DNA from: CAZWRK01 sp964635875
Lineage (GTDB): Bacteria; Pseudomonadota; Gammaproteobacteria; Burkholderiales; Aquaspirillaceae
Length of the DNA stretch: 41,338 nucleotides
Assembly: GCA_964635875.1 (NCBI GenBank)
Contig: CAZWRK010000022.1
Coordinates: 1-41,338 of the forward strand
Direction of reading: 5' to 3'
Shown: positions 25,914-34,870 of the stretch, piece after piece
How the letters are laid out: each line of letters starts with the position of its first letter
Position numbering within the stretch: the first letter of the stretch is position 1
The notes under the pieces: model-generated
Told to the model about the DNA's origin: nothing
Databases searched by the model: none
The model's input: only the letters and a program-made list of their open reading frames with translations
Position numbers and translations under genes: made by a program

Positions 25914-27032
25914 TTAGCGGGCCAAACGCACTTCACCGCCCTGCGTGAGCAGAGTCGCGGCGAGGAGGTCATCTTCGAGGTTGATCTGGAATTGCGCTTC
26001 TTTGTTGAACATGAGGTTCAAGAAGGTCAGGACGTTTTTGGCGTACAGCGCCGAGGCATCCGAAGCCAGCAGGCCCGGTAGATTGAAAGTTCCCACCACT
26101 GTGACGCCGTTTTCGGTGCGAATCACTTCGCCCGGTTGGGTGCACTCAACGTTGCCACCGGATTCGGCGGCCATATCAATCACCACGCTACCGGCTTTCA
26201 TGCCCGCAACGGTTTCAGACGACACCAAACGCGGCGCGGCTTTGCCCGGAATCAGCGCGGTGGTGATGATGATGTCGGCGGCGCGGGCGTGCTTATCGAC
26301 CAACTCGCCCTGACGACGTTTGTAGTCGTCGGACATTTCTTTGGCGTACACGCCATCGTTGGCGGCTTTTTCTTCGTCGGTCATCGGCACTTCGACAAAC
26401 TTCGCACCCAAAGACTCAACTTGCTCTTTGGTCGAGGGGCGAACGTCAAACGCTTCGACCACCGCACCCAAACGCTTGGCGGTAGCAATCGCCTGCAAAC
26501 CGGCGACCCCGACCCCCAAAATCAGCACCCGTGCTGGTTTGACGGTACCGGCGGCGGTCATCAGCATCGGCATAAAGCGTGGATAGTATTGAGTCGCCAA
26601 CAACACCGCCTTGTAACCGGCAATGTTATTTTGGCTGGACAGAATATCCATTGATTGCGCGCGGGTGGTCCGTGGCAACAACTCTAAGGCAAATGCAGAG
26701 AGGCCTTGTTTGGCCATCAGCGGCAAATGGGGATTGTCGTAGGGACGTAGCATGCCGATCAGCACCGCACCTTGCTTCATGACTGCAAGGTCGGCTTCTG
26801 CGGGTGCACGCACCGTCAGAATGATATCGGCTGCGCCTAACAAGGCCGCACGATCAGCGCTGATTTGTGCGCCTGCTTGGGCGTACATCGGATCAAGCAT
26901 GGCGGAAGAAACGCCTGCACCGCTTTCAACCGTCACGGTATGGCCAGCTTGCACTAGCTTTTTAACCGTTTCGGGGGTGGCAGCGACACGCGTTTCACCG
27001 GCCGCGCGTTCGGCGGGGATGGCGATATGCAT
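25914..27032 (-). CDS. pntAA: NAD(P) transhydrogenase alpha subunit, NAD-binding part
   Basis: The 372-aa product is the soluble domain I, which binds NAD(H). It begins IAIPAERAAGETRVAATPETVKKL, shared with alanine dehydrogenase. It has the active-site loop LLPRTTRAQSMDILSSQNNIAGYKAV and the dinucleotide-binding RVLILGVGVAGLQAIATAKRLGAVVEAFDVRP. The start is the ATG at 27032 with AGAGG eight bases upstream; upstream in-frame codons to 27056 are not conserved. It is the first gene of pntAA-pntAB-pntB. The upstream 1-kb gap holds a long palindrome and an unusual structured stretch that could be its leader. Confidence 0.95.
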   Translation of the reverse strand: MHIAIPAERAAGETRVAATPETVKKLVQAGHTVTVESGAGVSSAMLDPMYAQAGAQISADRAALLGAADIILTVRAPAEADLAVMKQGAVLIGMLRPYDNPHLPLMAKQGLSAFALELLPRTTRAQSMDILSSQNNIAGYKAVLLATQYYPRFMPMLMTAAGTVKPARVLILGVGVAGLQAIATAKRLGAVVEAFDVRPSTKEQVESLGAKFVEVPMTDEEKAANDGVYAKEMSDDYKRRQGELVDKHARAADIIITTALIPGKAAPRLVSSETVAGMKAGSVVIDMAAESGGNVECTQPGEVIRTENGVTVVGTFNLPGLLASDASALYAKNVLTFLNLMFNKEAQFQINLEDDLLAATLLTQGGEVRLAR

Positions 27033-28033
27033 CGGTTTACCTCTCAAAATGACCAAGTGAAAAAATCTGACAGCCGATTCAAACGACCGTTTTAATCTAA
27101 AAACTTCAACCTTGGCAAGTCAAGCGATGCATTCGCCCAAGAACACGCCGTCAGCCAGACAGAGACAACCAGCGCGCACGATGTCTCCTGACTCGGCGTC
27201 TGCTCTGCCCGCCAACACGACCACGTGTGCGGGTTCCGGATCGGGATACCGTCCGGGGGGAAAAAATTTATCACCTTTTGCCAAGGTGTCTCACACAAAC
27301 CCCGCGCCGGGGCTTGTGTCAGGCACCTCAATATGTCGCACTGCAAAAAAACCTGACCTCAACAAAAAACCTTATCGGGTTTTTCATTCAGAATTGCGAC
27401 ATTAAATTAACATTAAGATAAAAATCAAGCTTCTTGTAAAAAATTTTTTAGCACTACTTTAGTGCAATACCCCGAATCAGATCATTCTGATAGACCAATT
27501 AAAGCGCACAAAATGCCAAAAACATGCAAAAGCCGATCGAAAAATTCAATTTTTTCACAACAACGGTTCCGCACAGCGGTTTCAAATAAAAAGAGCACCG
27601 CTTGCTGCATCGCAACAAAAACGCACGGACCTGCACGCGCGCAAATATGAGCACCACACAACCCATTCCATACTTATCCACAATTGAACCACACTACACT
27701 TTGTTTATCTGCCGACGCCGAAACGCGGTAAGCAGCACGTCATCAACACTGCAATAAAGTCTATACAAAACAAAAAATTAAATACAAATTCACCGAAAAA
27801 ATACGCTAAAAAAACAAAACCTTTTTAGTGCGAAAACACCACGTATTTGCAGCGGAGAACGACGCCCACAAACTTGCCCACAAAATTATCCACAGGATCG
27901 AAAAATCCTCTGACAGACCACCCTCAAGCCCCTCAATTCACGGGTAAAACAAGCTTCTTTACAGCAAGCCGCCGCCTTGTCAGCGAATCGGGTAGAATGG
28001 CGCGCTGTTCATCTCTCATTTTCTCCTCGCGTC
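27033..28033. other. 1-kb intergenic region between divergent pntAA and hemA
   Basis: No gene is supported. The pntAA-proximal part (27060-27350) is GC-rich and strongly structured on the minus strand: one hairpin with stem CCCGC-ACACG lies at about 27206-27231, and the palindrome at 27284-27328 follows. From about 27400 to 27880 the DNA is AT-rich with many short A and T runs. Two perfect DnaA boxes (27674-27682 and 27886-27894) are present. A TAGAAT hexamer at 27993-27998 just upstream of hemA may be its -10; no -35 at normal spacing is clear. Short open frames here look random. Confidence 0.6.
27284..27328. repeat. 45-bp near-perfect palindrome
   Basis: The left arm AGGTGTCT-C-ACACAA-A-CCCCG pairs with CGGGG-C-TTGTGT-C-AGGCACCT around a 3-base loop; only two mismatches and one G-T pair interrupt it. 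No U tract follows directly on either strand. It resembles REP-type extragenic palindromes and could equally act as an RNA hairpin in the pntAA leader. No second copy was seen in this window. Confidence 0.7.
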
Positions 28034-29290
28034 ATGCACCTCGTTGCCCTTGGCCTCAACCATCAGACGGCACCTCTGGCGGTACGCGAACAACTCGCGT
28101 TCCCTGCTGAAACCGTGCCTGCTGCTTTGGAGAGTTTGGTCGGTTCGCGAGCCGCTAGCGAAGCCGTTATTCTCTCGACCTGCAACCGTACCGAGCTGTA
28201 TTGCAATGCGCGCGAAGAAAATGCCGCCATTGACTGGCTCGCTCAGCATCACCGCATCGCCCGCGAAGCGATCGAGCCTTATCTATACCGACTTGATCAC
28301 GACGAAGCCGCCCGCCACGCCTACCGCGTCGCCTGTGGCCTCGACTCGATGGTCTTGGGTGAAACCCAAATTTTGGGCCAGCTCAAAGACGCCGTTCAGG
28401 TCGCCAAAGATCAAGGCACACTCGGCACCTTGCTCAACCACGTTTTTCAAAACGCCTTTTCGGTCGCCAAAGCCGTCCGCAGCAGCACCGCGATTGGCGC
28501 GAATTCGGTCTCGATGGCCGCGGCAGCGGTACGACTCGCCGAGCAAATTTTCCCGTCGATCGAAGAACTGCATGTGTTGTTCATTGGCGCGGGCGAAATG
28601 ATTGAACTGGTCGCGACCCACTATGCCGCCCAAAATCCGGCGGGCATCTGTGTGGCCAATCGCACCCTATCGCGTGGGCTGGCCTTGGCAGAGCGCTTTG
28701 GTGGCGAAGCGATCACCCTGTCAGACCTGCCCGACCATTTGCACCGCTTTGACGTCGTCGTGACCTCAACGGCCAGCCAATTGCCGATTTTGGGCAAAGG
28801 CCTCGCTGAACGCGCGATTCGCACCCGCCGCCATCGCCCGATTTTTATGCTGGATTTGGCCGTGCCGCGCGATATCGAACCCGAAGTCGGCGAATTGAAC
28901 GATGTGTTTTTATACAGCGTGGATGATTTGGCTTCGATCGTCGAAGCTGGACGTGATGCACGGCGGCAAGCGGCAGAACAAGCCGAGTCGATCATCCGCG
29001 AAAAAACCGAAGAATTCTCGCGCTGGCTCACCTCACGCGATGTAGTGCCGGTGATTCGGGCGTTGCGCGACTACGGCGAACGCACCCGCCGCCACGCTCT
29101 CAGCGCCGCTGAAAAACGGCTTGCCCGCGGCGAAGATCCCCGCGTGGTTCTTGAAGCCTTTTCGCAGCAGCTCACGAATAAATTGCTCCACCCACCGACC
29201 GCTGCGCTCACCCACCAGCGCGGCGAGGGGCAGGATGATCTGGTCAACCAGATCTCCCGACTTTACGACCTTCATCCAGATACCCTATGA
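28034..29290 (+). CDS. hemA: Glutamyl-tRNA reductase
   Basis: The 418-aa protein starts HLVALGLNHQTAPLAVREQLAF and has the catalytic Cys motif STCNRTELYC near residue 50 and GLDSMVLGETQILGQLKDA near residue 110. The NADPH-binding domain follows (VLFIGAGEMIELVATHYA), then MLDLAVPRDIEPEV and a C-terminal dimerisation helix. It reduces glutamyl-tRNA to glutamate-1-semialdehyde, the first committed step of tetrapyrrole synthesis by the C5 route. I start at the ATG at 28034 because homology begins there; an in-frame ATG at 27977 adds unconserved residues. The stop overlaps the prfA start (ATGA at 29287), a gene pair found in many proteobacteria. Confidence 0.96.
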   Translation: MHLVALGLNHQTAPLAVREQLAFPAETVPAALESLVGSRAASEAVILSTCNRTELYCNAREENAAIDWLAQHHRIAREAIEPYLYRLDHDEAARHAYRVACGLDSMVLGETQILGQLKDAVQVAKDQGTLGTLLNHVFQNAFSVAKAVRSSTAIGANSVSMAAAAVRLAEQIFPSIEELHVLFIGAGEMIELVATHYAAQNPAGICVANRTLSRGLALAERFGGEAITLSDLPDHLHRFDVVVTSTASQLPILGKGLAERAIRTRRHRPIFMLDLAVPRDIEPEVGELNDVFLYSVDDLASIVEAGRDARRQAAEQAESIIREKTEEFSRWLTSRDVVPVIRALRDYGERTRRHALSAAEKRLARGEDPRVVLEAFSQQLTNKLLHPPTAALTHQRGEGQDDLVNQISRLYDLHPDTL

Positions 29291-30363
29291 AACCTTCTGT
29301 CGCGCACAAACTAGACCAACTCGCTGAACGGCTCGAAGAAGTTACCCGACTGTTAGGCAGTGAAAATGTCACGTCCAACTTGGACAATTTCCGCAAACTC
29401 ACGCGGGAACATGCCGAACTCACCCCCGTGGTCGAATGCTATCAAGCCTTTCAGCGCAGCCAAAACGACCTGAAAAGTGCAGAAGAACTGCTCTCTGACC
29501 CCGATATGAAAGAACTGGCGCGCGAGGAAATTCAGGCGGCACAAACACGCCTAGTAGAACTCGAGCGCGACTTGCAAAAAGCCTTGCTTCCGCGTGACCC
29601 CTGTGACGACAAAAACATCTTCTTGGAAGTCCGTGCAGGAACAGGCGGCGATGAGGCGGCCCTCTTTGCGGGCGATTTACTACGGATGTATACCCGCTAC
29701 GCCGAGCGCCAACGCTGGCAGGTCGAAATTGTCTCGTCCAGCGAGTCTGATTTAGGCGGTTTCAAAGAAGTCATTATTCGGATTGAGGGCTTTGGGGCGT
29801 ACTCCCGTTTGAAATTTGAATCGGGCGGCCATCGCGTTCAACGTGTGCCCGCCACCGAAACGCAGGGCCGAATCCACACCTCAGCCTGTACGGTCGCCGT
29901 CATGGCCGAAGCGGATGAACTGGATGAAATCACGCTCAATCCGGCCGATTTGCGGATTGATACCTTCCGCGCCAGTGGCGCAGGGGGTCAACATATCAAC
30001 AAGACCGATTCTGCCGTGCGGATTACCCACTTACCCACAGGGATTGTGGTGGAGTGTCAGGATGATCGTTCACAACACAAAAACAAGGCCCGCGCATTAG
30101 GCGTGTTAGCGGCCCGCATCAACGATGTGCAGCGCCGCGAGCAGCAAGCGAAGGAAGCCGCGGAACGGAAGAGTTTGATTGGCTCAGGCGATCGTTCAGA
30201 ACGCATCCGCACCTATAATTATCCACAGGGGCGAATGACTGATCATCGTATCAATCTAACCTTGTACAAGCTTGATGCAGTGATGGATGGCGACTTAGAA
30301 GAGTTAACCACAGCGTTGATTTCGGAACACCAAGCCGAGCAACTCGCCGCACTAGGTGATTAA
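29287..30363 (+). CDS. prfA: Peptide chain release factor 1
   Basis: 358 aa, the standard length. The codon-recognition loop and the catalytic SGAGGQHINKTDSAVRITHLPTG segment (GGQ near residue 233) identify a class I release factor. The PAT-type tripeptide region reads HRVQRVPATETQGRIHTS, as in RF1 and not RF2 (SPF). It ends translation at UAG and UAA. It is coupled to hemA by a 4-base overlap. The methyltransferase gene prmC, often next in this operon, is absent; a terminator follows 20 bases after the stop. Confidence 0.97.
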   Translation: MKPSVAHKLDQLAERLEEVTRLLGSENVTSNLDNFRKLTREHAELTPVVECYQAFQRSQNDLKSAEELLSDPDMKELAREEIQAAQTRLVELERDLQKALLPRDPCDDKNIFLEVRAGTGGDEAALFAGDLLRMYTRYAERQRWQVEIVSSSESDLGGFKEVIIRIEGFGAYSRLKFESGGHRVQRVPATETQGRIHTSACTVAVMAEADELDEITLNPADLRIDTFRASGAGGQHINKTDSAVRITHLPTGIVVECQDDRSQHKNKARALGVLAARINDVQRREQQAKEAAERKSLIGSGDRSERIRTYNYPQGRMTDHRINLTLYKLDAVMDGDLEELTTALISEHQAEQLAALGD

Positions 30364-30383
30364 ATTCATTACGATGGATACAG

Positions 30384-30417
30384 AAAGCCCTGTTTCACGT
30401 GAAACAGGGCTTTTTTT
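30384..30417 (+). terminator. Rho-independent terminator of hemA-prfA, containing parS
   Basis: A perfect palindrome (AAAGCCCTGTTTCA meeting its reverse complement) is followed by seven T residues. It lies 20 bases after the prfA stop. The inner 16 bases equal the chromosomal parS consensus, listed separately. Confidence 0.92.
30391..30406. other. parS: Perfect parS site (ParB/Spo0J binding)
   Basis: The 16-bp palindrome TGTTTCACGTGAAACA matches the bacterial parS consensus TGTTNCACGTGAAACA at every position. parS sites load ParB and mark origin-proximal DNA for segregation in most bacteria that have ParAB. The site is unusual because it forms the stem of the prfA terminator. No second copy was found in the window, and parA/parB are not here. 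Confidence 0.85.
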
Positions 30418-30426
30418 GTGGATAAA

Positions 30427-31143
30427 TTACTCAGCGGTTTCACGCTGACAGGCTAATACCAACTCTTCGGGCGTCAACTCGCGCCATGCGCCCTGCGCGA
30501 GGTCTTCTGGCAACACCAAGCCGCCCATCGCCATCCGATGTAATCCCACCACACGATTCCCAACCGCCGCCAGCATCCGCTTCACTTGGTGATAACGCCC
30601 CTGATCAATCGTCAGGCGGAGTGCATGTGTGGATAACTGTTCGCAGGATAAGGCCGCAACCGGCTGTGGATCATCACGCAACACCACTCCGGCCAATAAC
30701 TGCGACAGCTGGGAATCATCCACAGGATCAGCCGTTTGCACTTCATAACATTTGGGCACATGGCGACGCGGTGAGGTCAACGCATGCAAGAGCGGACCAT
30801 CATCGGTGAACAATAGCAATCCGGTCGTATCCGCATCCAGTCGCCCGACGCTTTGCACACCGCGCGCTAAATAATGCGCAGGCAATAGAGAAAAAACCGA
30901 GGCATGGTGCTGCGGTTGATGGGAACACTCAAAGCCGGCGGGTTTATTCAATACGAGATACACTTTTTGCCGACAAAGAGTGTGGATATCATCCACTTGA
31001 ATCGGCAAACCCTCGAGCGGAAAGTCGGCACGGGGGTTATCCACAATTTGGCCATTCACTTTGACACGGCCCGCCGTAATCCACACCCGACTCTGCTTAC
31101 GACTCCCAAAGCCCTGACTGTGCACAATCCGTTCTAATTCCAT
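30427..31143 (-). CDS. rsuA: RsuA-family 16S rRNA pseudouridine synthase
   Basis: An N-terminal S4 RNA-binding domain (ELERIVHSQGFGSRKQSRVWITAGRVKVNGQIV, residues 2-35) precedes the catalytic domain, where GRLDADTTGLLLFTDDG contains the catalytic Asp and VYLVLNKPAGFECS and QGRYHQVKRMLAAVGNRVVGLHR are the other family motifs. RsuA makes pseudouridine at U516 of 16S rRNA; other members of this subfamily act on 23S rRNA, so the exact site is inferred. The ATG at 31143 is preferred over a GTG at 31149. It follows the EAL gene directly, and its 3' end is 9 bases from the prfA terminator. Two perfect DnaA boxes lie inside the gene. Confidence 0.88.
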   Translation of the reverse strand: MELERIVHSQGFGSRKQSRVWITAGRVKVNGQIVDNPRADFPLEGLPIQVDDIHTLCRQKVYLVLNKPAGFECSHQPQHHASVFSLLPAHYLARGVQSVGRLDADTTGLLLFTDDGPLLHALTSPRRHVPKCYEVQTADPVDDSQLSQLLAGVVLRDDPQPVAALSCEQLSTHALRLTIDQGRYHQVKRMLAAVGNRVVGLHRMAMGGLVLPEDLAQGAWRELTPEELVLACQRETAE

Positions 31144-31149
31144 AACCAC

Positions 31150-33531
31150 TCAAATCTGAATATCGGGCGCCCGCGCCTCGGCCAAAATCCGCTGCTGCGT
31201 TTCCCATTCTCGAACCCAAGTCGGCACTTTTTCTGGCGGCATCGGATGGGCAATCCCATAACCTTGGCCGATTTCGCACCCTAATTCGATCAGCTTTTTC
31301 TGGATGTCATGATTTTCAACCCCCTCGGCAATCAGGGTTCGGCTGGTAAAGCGCGCATACGACACCAAACTCGCCACAATCGCCCCATTATTTGGATGCT
31401 CGAGCAATTGCCGGACAAAGGTTTGATCAATCTTGATCGACTGAGCGGGAACGCTTTGTAAATGCAGCAAGGTCGATGCGCCCGTACCAAAATCGTCTAG
31501 GGCAAGTTTAAGCCCGAAGCGTTGGCAGGCCTCAAGCGCATTGCGATAAAGCTGAACTTGGCTGAGAGAAATGGACTCGAGAATTTCGAGTTCGAAATGC
31601 GAAGGATCAACATGATGACGCTGTAAGCACGCCAAAATATGTTCCGGAAAATCAGGCATTTGAAATGCCCGAGAAGACACATTGACCGCAACATGCGCAA
31701 CGAGGCCTTCTTCACGCCACGCCGCAATTTGTTTGGCTGCCGCCTCAATCACCCACAAATCCAGCATCGCCATCATTGAAGTGTCATCAATAATTGGCAA
31801 GAAATAGGCTGGAGCACGCAAAAAGCCATCGTGCTCCCAGCGAATCAATGCTTCAAATCCTAGAACTTCGCCATCGAGCAAATTGACCTTCGGCTGATAA
31901 TACAAGCGGAGCTGACCACGATTGATCGCCTCAGCGAACTCTTCACGAATGCGATAGTGATTGCGCAACCGGCTTTCGATATCAGGGCTATATTCCCGCA
32001 CGATGCTCAGCCCAGTACGGTTGGCCTCCTGCATCGCCAAACTCGCCTGCCACAGCAAATCTGCAAAGGTAATGTCGAGCTTTTGGCTGCGCGTCACGCC
32101 AATGGCGATCCGTGATGATAAAGATTTACCTTCGAGTTCTAACGGCTCACACAGATGCAAGCGTAGTGTTTCCGCCTCTTCGAGTAGATTGTCGCACCAC
32201 TGCACATGGTCACTCACCACGGCAAATTCGTTGCTACTCAAACGTCCAAACAAGCACGCATGACCAATGCGGTGGCGTAAACGATCGGCCATCTCACTTA
32301 AAATGACATCACTCGCGCGAAAACCGAGGCGCTCATCGGCTTCCCGCAACCCCCCAATCCGCACAATACACGTGACAATGTGCGGCAAGGTCGAGGCATA
32401 GTCCCATAGACGGCTGGCCTCTTTTTGCAAACCAAGGTGGTTAAATACACCGGTTTCGGTGTCGTAATAGCGTTGGCGTTCAAGCTGAGCCGCAATTTGC
32501 GAATGATTGCGCGCGGAGTGGATACGCGACAGGGTCTGACTGATCTCGCTCGCTAAAGTGGTCGCTAAGCTGCGCTCTTCTTCGCCAAAGCTCCCCGGCT
32601 GGGCATCACATAAATTGAGCGTCCCAATCATATTGTCGCCCAGCGCTAAAGGCACGACTAAAAGGCTATGAATGGTTGGGCCAAGACGAAGCGCGGCAGC
32701 AGCATTTTCAACATCAGACGCATGCAAATCTTCGATCACTTCCGCACTGCGATTTTGAATCGCGCGGGCAAACGGTCCTTCAGTCAGTGGAAATGGCGCA
32801 AGTTGAGCTTGTGCATCTAGAACATCGCCGCGGCTGGCACTGGACACAGGTGCCAGCGTATCGTCAAGCTGCAGCATGCCAATCCACGCCAGAGAAAATC
32901 CACCCTCACTGACGCACACATCACAGACCGCCTGAAATAAGGCCGTCTCAGTGCTGATATCCGGCAACAGGGTATTGACGCGACATAGCGCGGTATACAT
33001 CCGCCCCAAGCGCGCCAACTGGCGATAACCGCGCTCGGTTTCTTCCATATAAGCCTGACGATAGCCTTCAAGCTGAAGCAACATATCCAGCCACATCCGC
33101 TTGCGCAGCGCAATACGCAAAGCATCCGCCTCTTCAGGCGTTACATCGACACACAGACGCAAACAGTGTTCGGCATGGCTGAGGTACATTTCATAAGCAC
33201 CCGCCACCCACACTTCAGAAATGCCTTGTCGGTAATGTAATTTGCCAATGGCTAATGTTGTTTCGGCTTGCGCCTGCGTGCAATTTCCAGAGAAAAAATC
33301 CTGGATATACGCGACTTGGCGCTGAATTAAGCTACTGAGATCATCGTCGGTAAAATCGACAAAAACTTGGCTCGCGCCGGGATTGCCCAGCAAGTACGTA
33401 TAAAAGTCACGCCCCAAACGCTCAGGCTCTACCAAACAATGCCGATGACGCACGAGCCGAGCAAAGTCCTCTGGCTGAAGACCGATATAATCCAATAGGT
33501 TGCTCAAAAAATCGCGGGAAGAAAAAGTCAT
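31150..33531 (-). CDS. Globin-coupled c-di-GMP phosphodiesterase (globin-GAF-degenerate GGDEF-EAL)
   Basis: 793 aa from the ATG at 33531 (in-frame starts exist to 33588). Residues ~1-165 resemble the globin domain of globin-coupled sensors; H99 in LAIGKLHYRQGISEVW sits where the haem-binding proximal His is found. A GAF domain follows (~190-335; LLVVPLALGDNMIGTLNLCD). The GGDEF domain (~355-515) has SSNEF instead of GGDEF, so cyclase activity is unlikely. The EAL domain (~530-780) keeps E560, N617, E649, D679/D680, K700, E736 and Q756, so it should hydrolyse c-di-GMP. Oxygen or another gas would be the expected signal. It lies upstream of rsuA in the same orientation, 86 bases after waaA. Confidence 0.85.
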   Translation of the reverse strand: MTFSSRDFLSNLLDYIGLQPEDFARLVRHRHCLVEPERLGRDFYTYLLGNPGASQVFVDFTDDDLSSLIQRQVAYIQDFFSGNCTQAQAETTLAIGKLHYRQGISEVWVAGAYEMYLSHAEHCLRLCVDVTPEEADALRIALRKRMWLDMLLQLEGYRQAYMEETERGYRQLARLGRMYTALCRVNTLLPDISTETALFQAVCDVCVSEGGFSLAWIGMLQLDDTLAPVSSASRGDVLDAQAQLAPFPLTEGPFARAIQNRSAEVIEDLHASDVENAAAALRLGPTIHSLLVVPLALGDNMIGTLNLCDAQPGSFGEEERSLATTLASEISQTLSRIHSARNHSQIAAQLERQRYYDTETGVFNHLGLQKEASRLWDYASTLPHIVTCIVRIGGLREADERLGFRASDVILSEMADRLRHRIGHACLFGRLSSNEFAVVSDHVQWCDNLLEEAETLRLHLCEPLELEGKSLSSRIAIGVTRSQKLDITFADLLWQASLAMQEANRTGLSIVREYSPDIESRLRNHYRIREEFAEAINRGQLRLYYQPKVNLLDGEVLGFEALIRWEHDGFLRAPAYFLPIIDDTSMMAMLDLWVIEAAAKQIAAWREEGLVAHVAVNVSSRAFQMPDFPEHILACLQRHHVDPSHFELEILESISLSQVQLYRNALEACQRFGLKLALDDFGTGASTLLHLQSVPAQSIKIDQTFVRQLLEHPNNGAIVASLVSYARFTSRTLIAEGVENHDIQKKLIELGCEIGQGYGIAHPMPPEKVPTWVREWETQQRILAEARAPDIQI

Positions 33532-33616
33532 TGCACTATCCGTTACAGCCAAGCCCGCCATTAGATACGGATGCCACCCGAACAGCAACTGGAATCCAAA
33601 TAAACCCGACTACAGA

Positions 33617-34870
33617 TCAAAGTTGTTCACCAAGATGCTGCGCAATAAAATCCACGGTACGCGCCGAAGCCCCTTGATGCTGCCGCGCAAAGTCCAGTCC
33701 CGCCTGCCCCATCTTTTGCCGCGCAATCGGATCTGCCAACATCGTTTGCCACCATTCAAAGACTGCCGCTGCATTAGCCACTTGCACTGCAGCGCCAGCA
33801 GTGAGCGCCTGCTCAGAAGCTTGGCTGAAGTTAAACATATGCGGCCCAAACACCACCGGCTTCCCGACAGCAGCAGGTTCAATCAAGTTTTGCCCGCCAA
33901 ATGGCAACAAACTGCCGCCGACAAAAACCACATCAGCCAGCGCATAGTAAGCAAACATTTCGCCCATCGAATCCCCTAATAAAACCCGCGTTTGCGGGGA
34001 AATCCCCCCCGCTTGGCTGCGGCGCTGAAAGGGAATTTCACGGCGGGCTAAATCGGCAGCAATTTCTTCAAACCGTTGCGGATGACGCGGCACAATCAAT
34101 AATAGCGCAGGAAAATCAACAGGGAGCGCATCCAGCAATAGCGCTTCCTCACCCTCGCGCGTACTTCCGGCCACGCACACCAGCCGAGGCCCCATCCGAT
34201 CACGCAATGTCTGCGCAAGGGGCCAAATAGCGGAAGGTGGCGCGCAATCAAATTTGATATTTCCCAATACTGCGGGAGAAGGTGCACCTAACGCGGCAAG
34301 CCGTTGCGCATCGGCAGGCGTCTGGGCGGCAATGGCGCGCAATTTCGGCAATGTGGCATGCAACAAACCCGCGACTTTTTGATAAGCACGTGCAGAGCGC
34401 TCAGACAAACGCGCATTGACCAGAAAGAGCGGCGTCGATTGCTGGTGCGCCGCATGAATTAAATTCGGCCATAGCTCGGTTTCCATCAGGACGCCAAAGC
34501 GCGGCTGCACAGCGCGAAGAAAGCGTTGCACGGCAACCGGATAATCGTAAGGAAGATAGTGGTAGTACGCTGCGTCACCAAACAACTCCTGTGCGGTCTC
34601 TCGGCCTGTGGGCGTCATTTGTGTAAGCAAGAGCGGCGCTTCAGGATAGGCTGCTCTGAGTGCACGAATCAAAGGCGCTGCGGCACGGGTTTCCCCGACG
34701 GAGACCGCGTGAATCCAAATCGCGCCGGGCGGTATCTGCGGAGTTTTCCACATAAACCGCTCTGACCAATGCTGGAGATAAGCAGGCTGTTTGCGGGCGC
34801 GATAGCACAAATAGGCGCAAATCAGCGGGGTGATGAAATACCACAGCAGGGAATACCACCAGCGACTCAT
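33617..34870 (-). CDS. waaA: 3-deoxy-D-manno-octulosonic acid (Kdo) transferase
   Basis: The 417-aa protein has an N-terminal membrane anchor (SLLWYFITPLICAYLCYRARKQ), then WIHAVSVGETRAAAPLIRAL with the catalytic Glu (GE) of WaaA/KdtA. Later motifs are FGVLMETELWPNLIHA, LVNARLSERSARAYQKV, VAGSTREGEEAL and SLLPFGGQNLIEPAAVGKPVVFGPHMFNF. It adds Kdo to lipid IVA at the inner membrane. The start overlaps the waaC stop by 4 bases, so the two are translated together. Confidence 0.95.
   Translation of the reverse strand: MSRWWYSLLWYFITPLICAYLCYRARKQPAYLQHWSERFMWKTPQIPPGAIWIHAVSVGETRAAAPLIRALRAAYPEAPLLLTQMTPTGRETAQELFGDAAYYHYLPYDYPVAVQRFLRAVQPRFGVLMETELWPNLIHAAHQQSTPLFLVNARLSERSARAYQKVAGLLHATLPKLRAIAAQTPADAQRLAALGAPSPAVLGNIKFDCAPPSAIWPLAQTLRDRMGPRLVCVAGSTREGEEALLLDALPVDFPALLLIVPRHPQRFEEIAADLARREIPFQRRSQAGGISPQTRVLLGDSMGEMFAYYALADVVFVGGSLLPFGGQNLIEPAAVGKPVVFGPHMFNFSQASEQALTAGAAVQVANAAAVFEWWQTMLADPIARQKMGQAGLDFARQHQGASARTVDFIAQHLGEQL

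Noticed and set aside
27116..27340. Cobalamin riboswitch before pntAA
   Set aside because: Only fragments resemble the consensus (CCGATCCGGAAC, AGTCAGGAGAC); the core AAAAGGGAA and GCAACTGT boxes are absent, so it is kept only as an unassigned structured leader.
27092..27346. 84-codon open frame on the minus strand upstream of pntAA
   Set aside because: It runs through the palindrome and hairpin, has no recognisable protein pattern and only a poor start; RNA structure explains the composition better.
27977..27998. TTGTCA/TAGAAT promoter for hemA
   Set aside because: The two hexamers are only 10 bases apart, too close for a sigma-70 promoter; the TAGAAT may still be a -10 with a poor -35.
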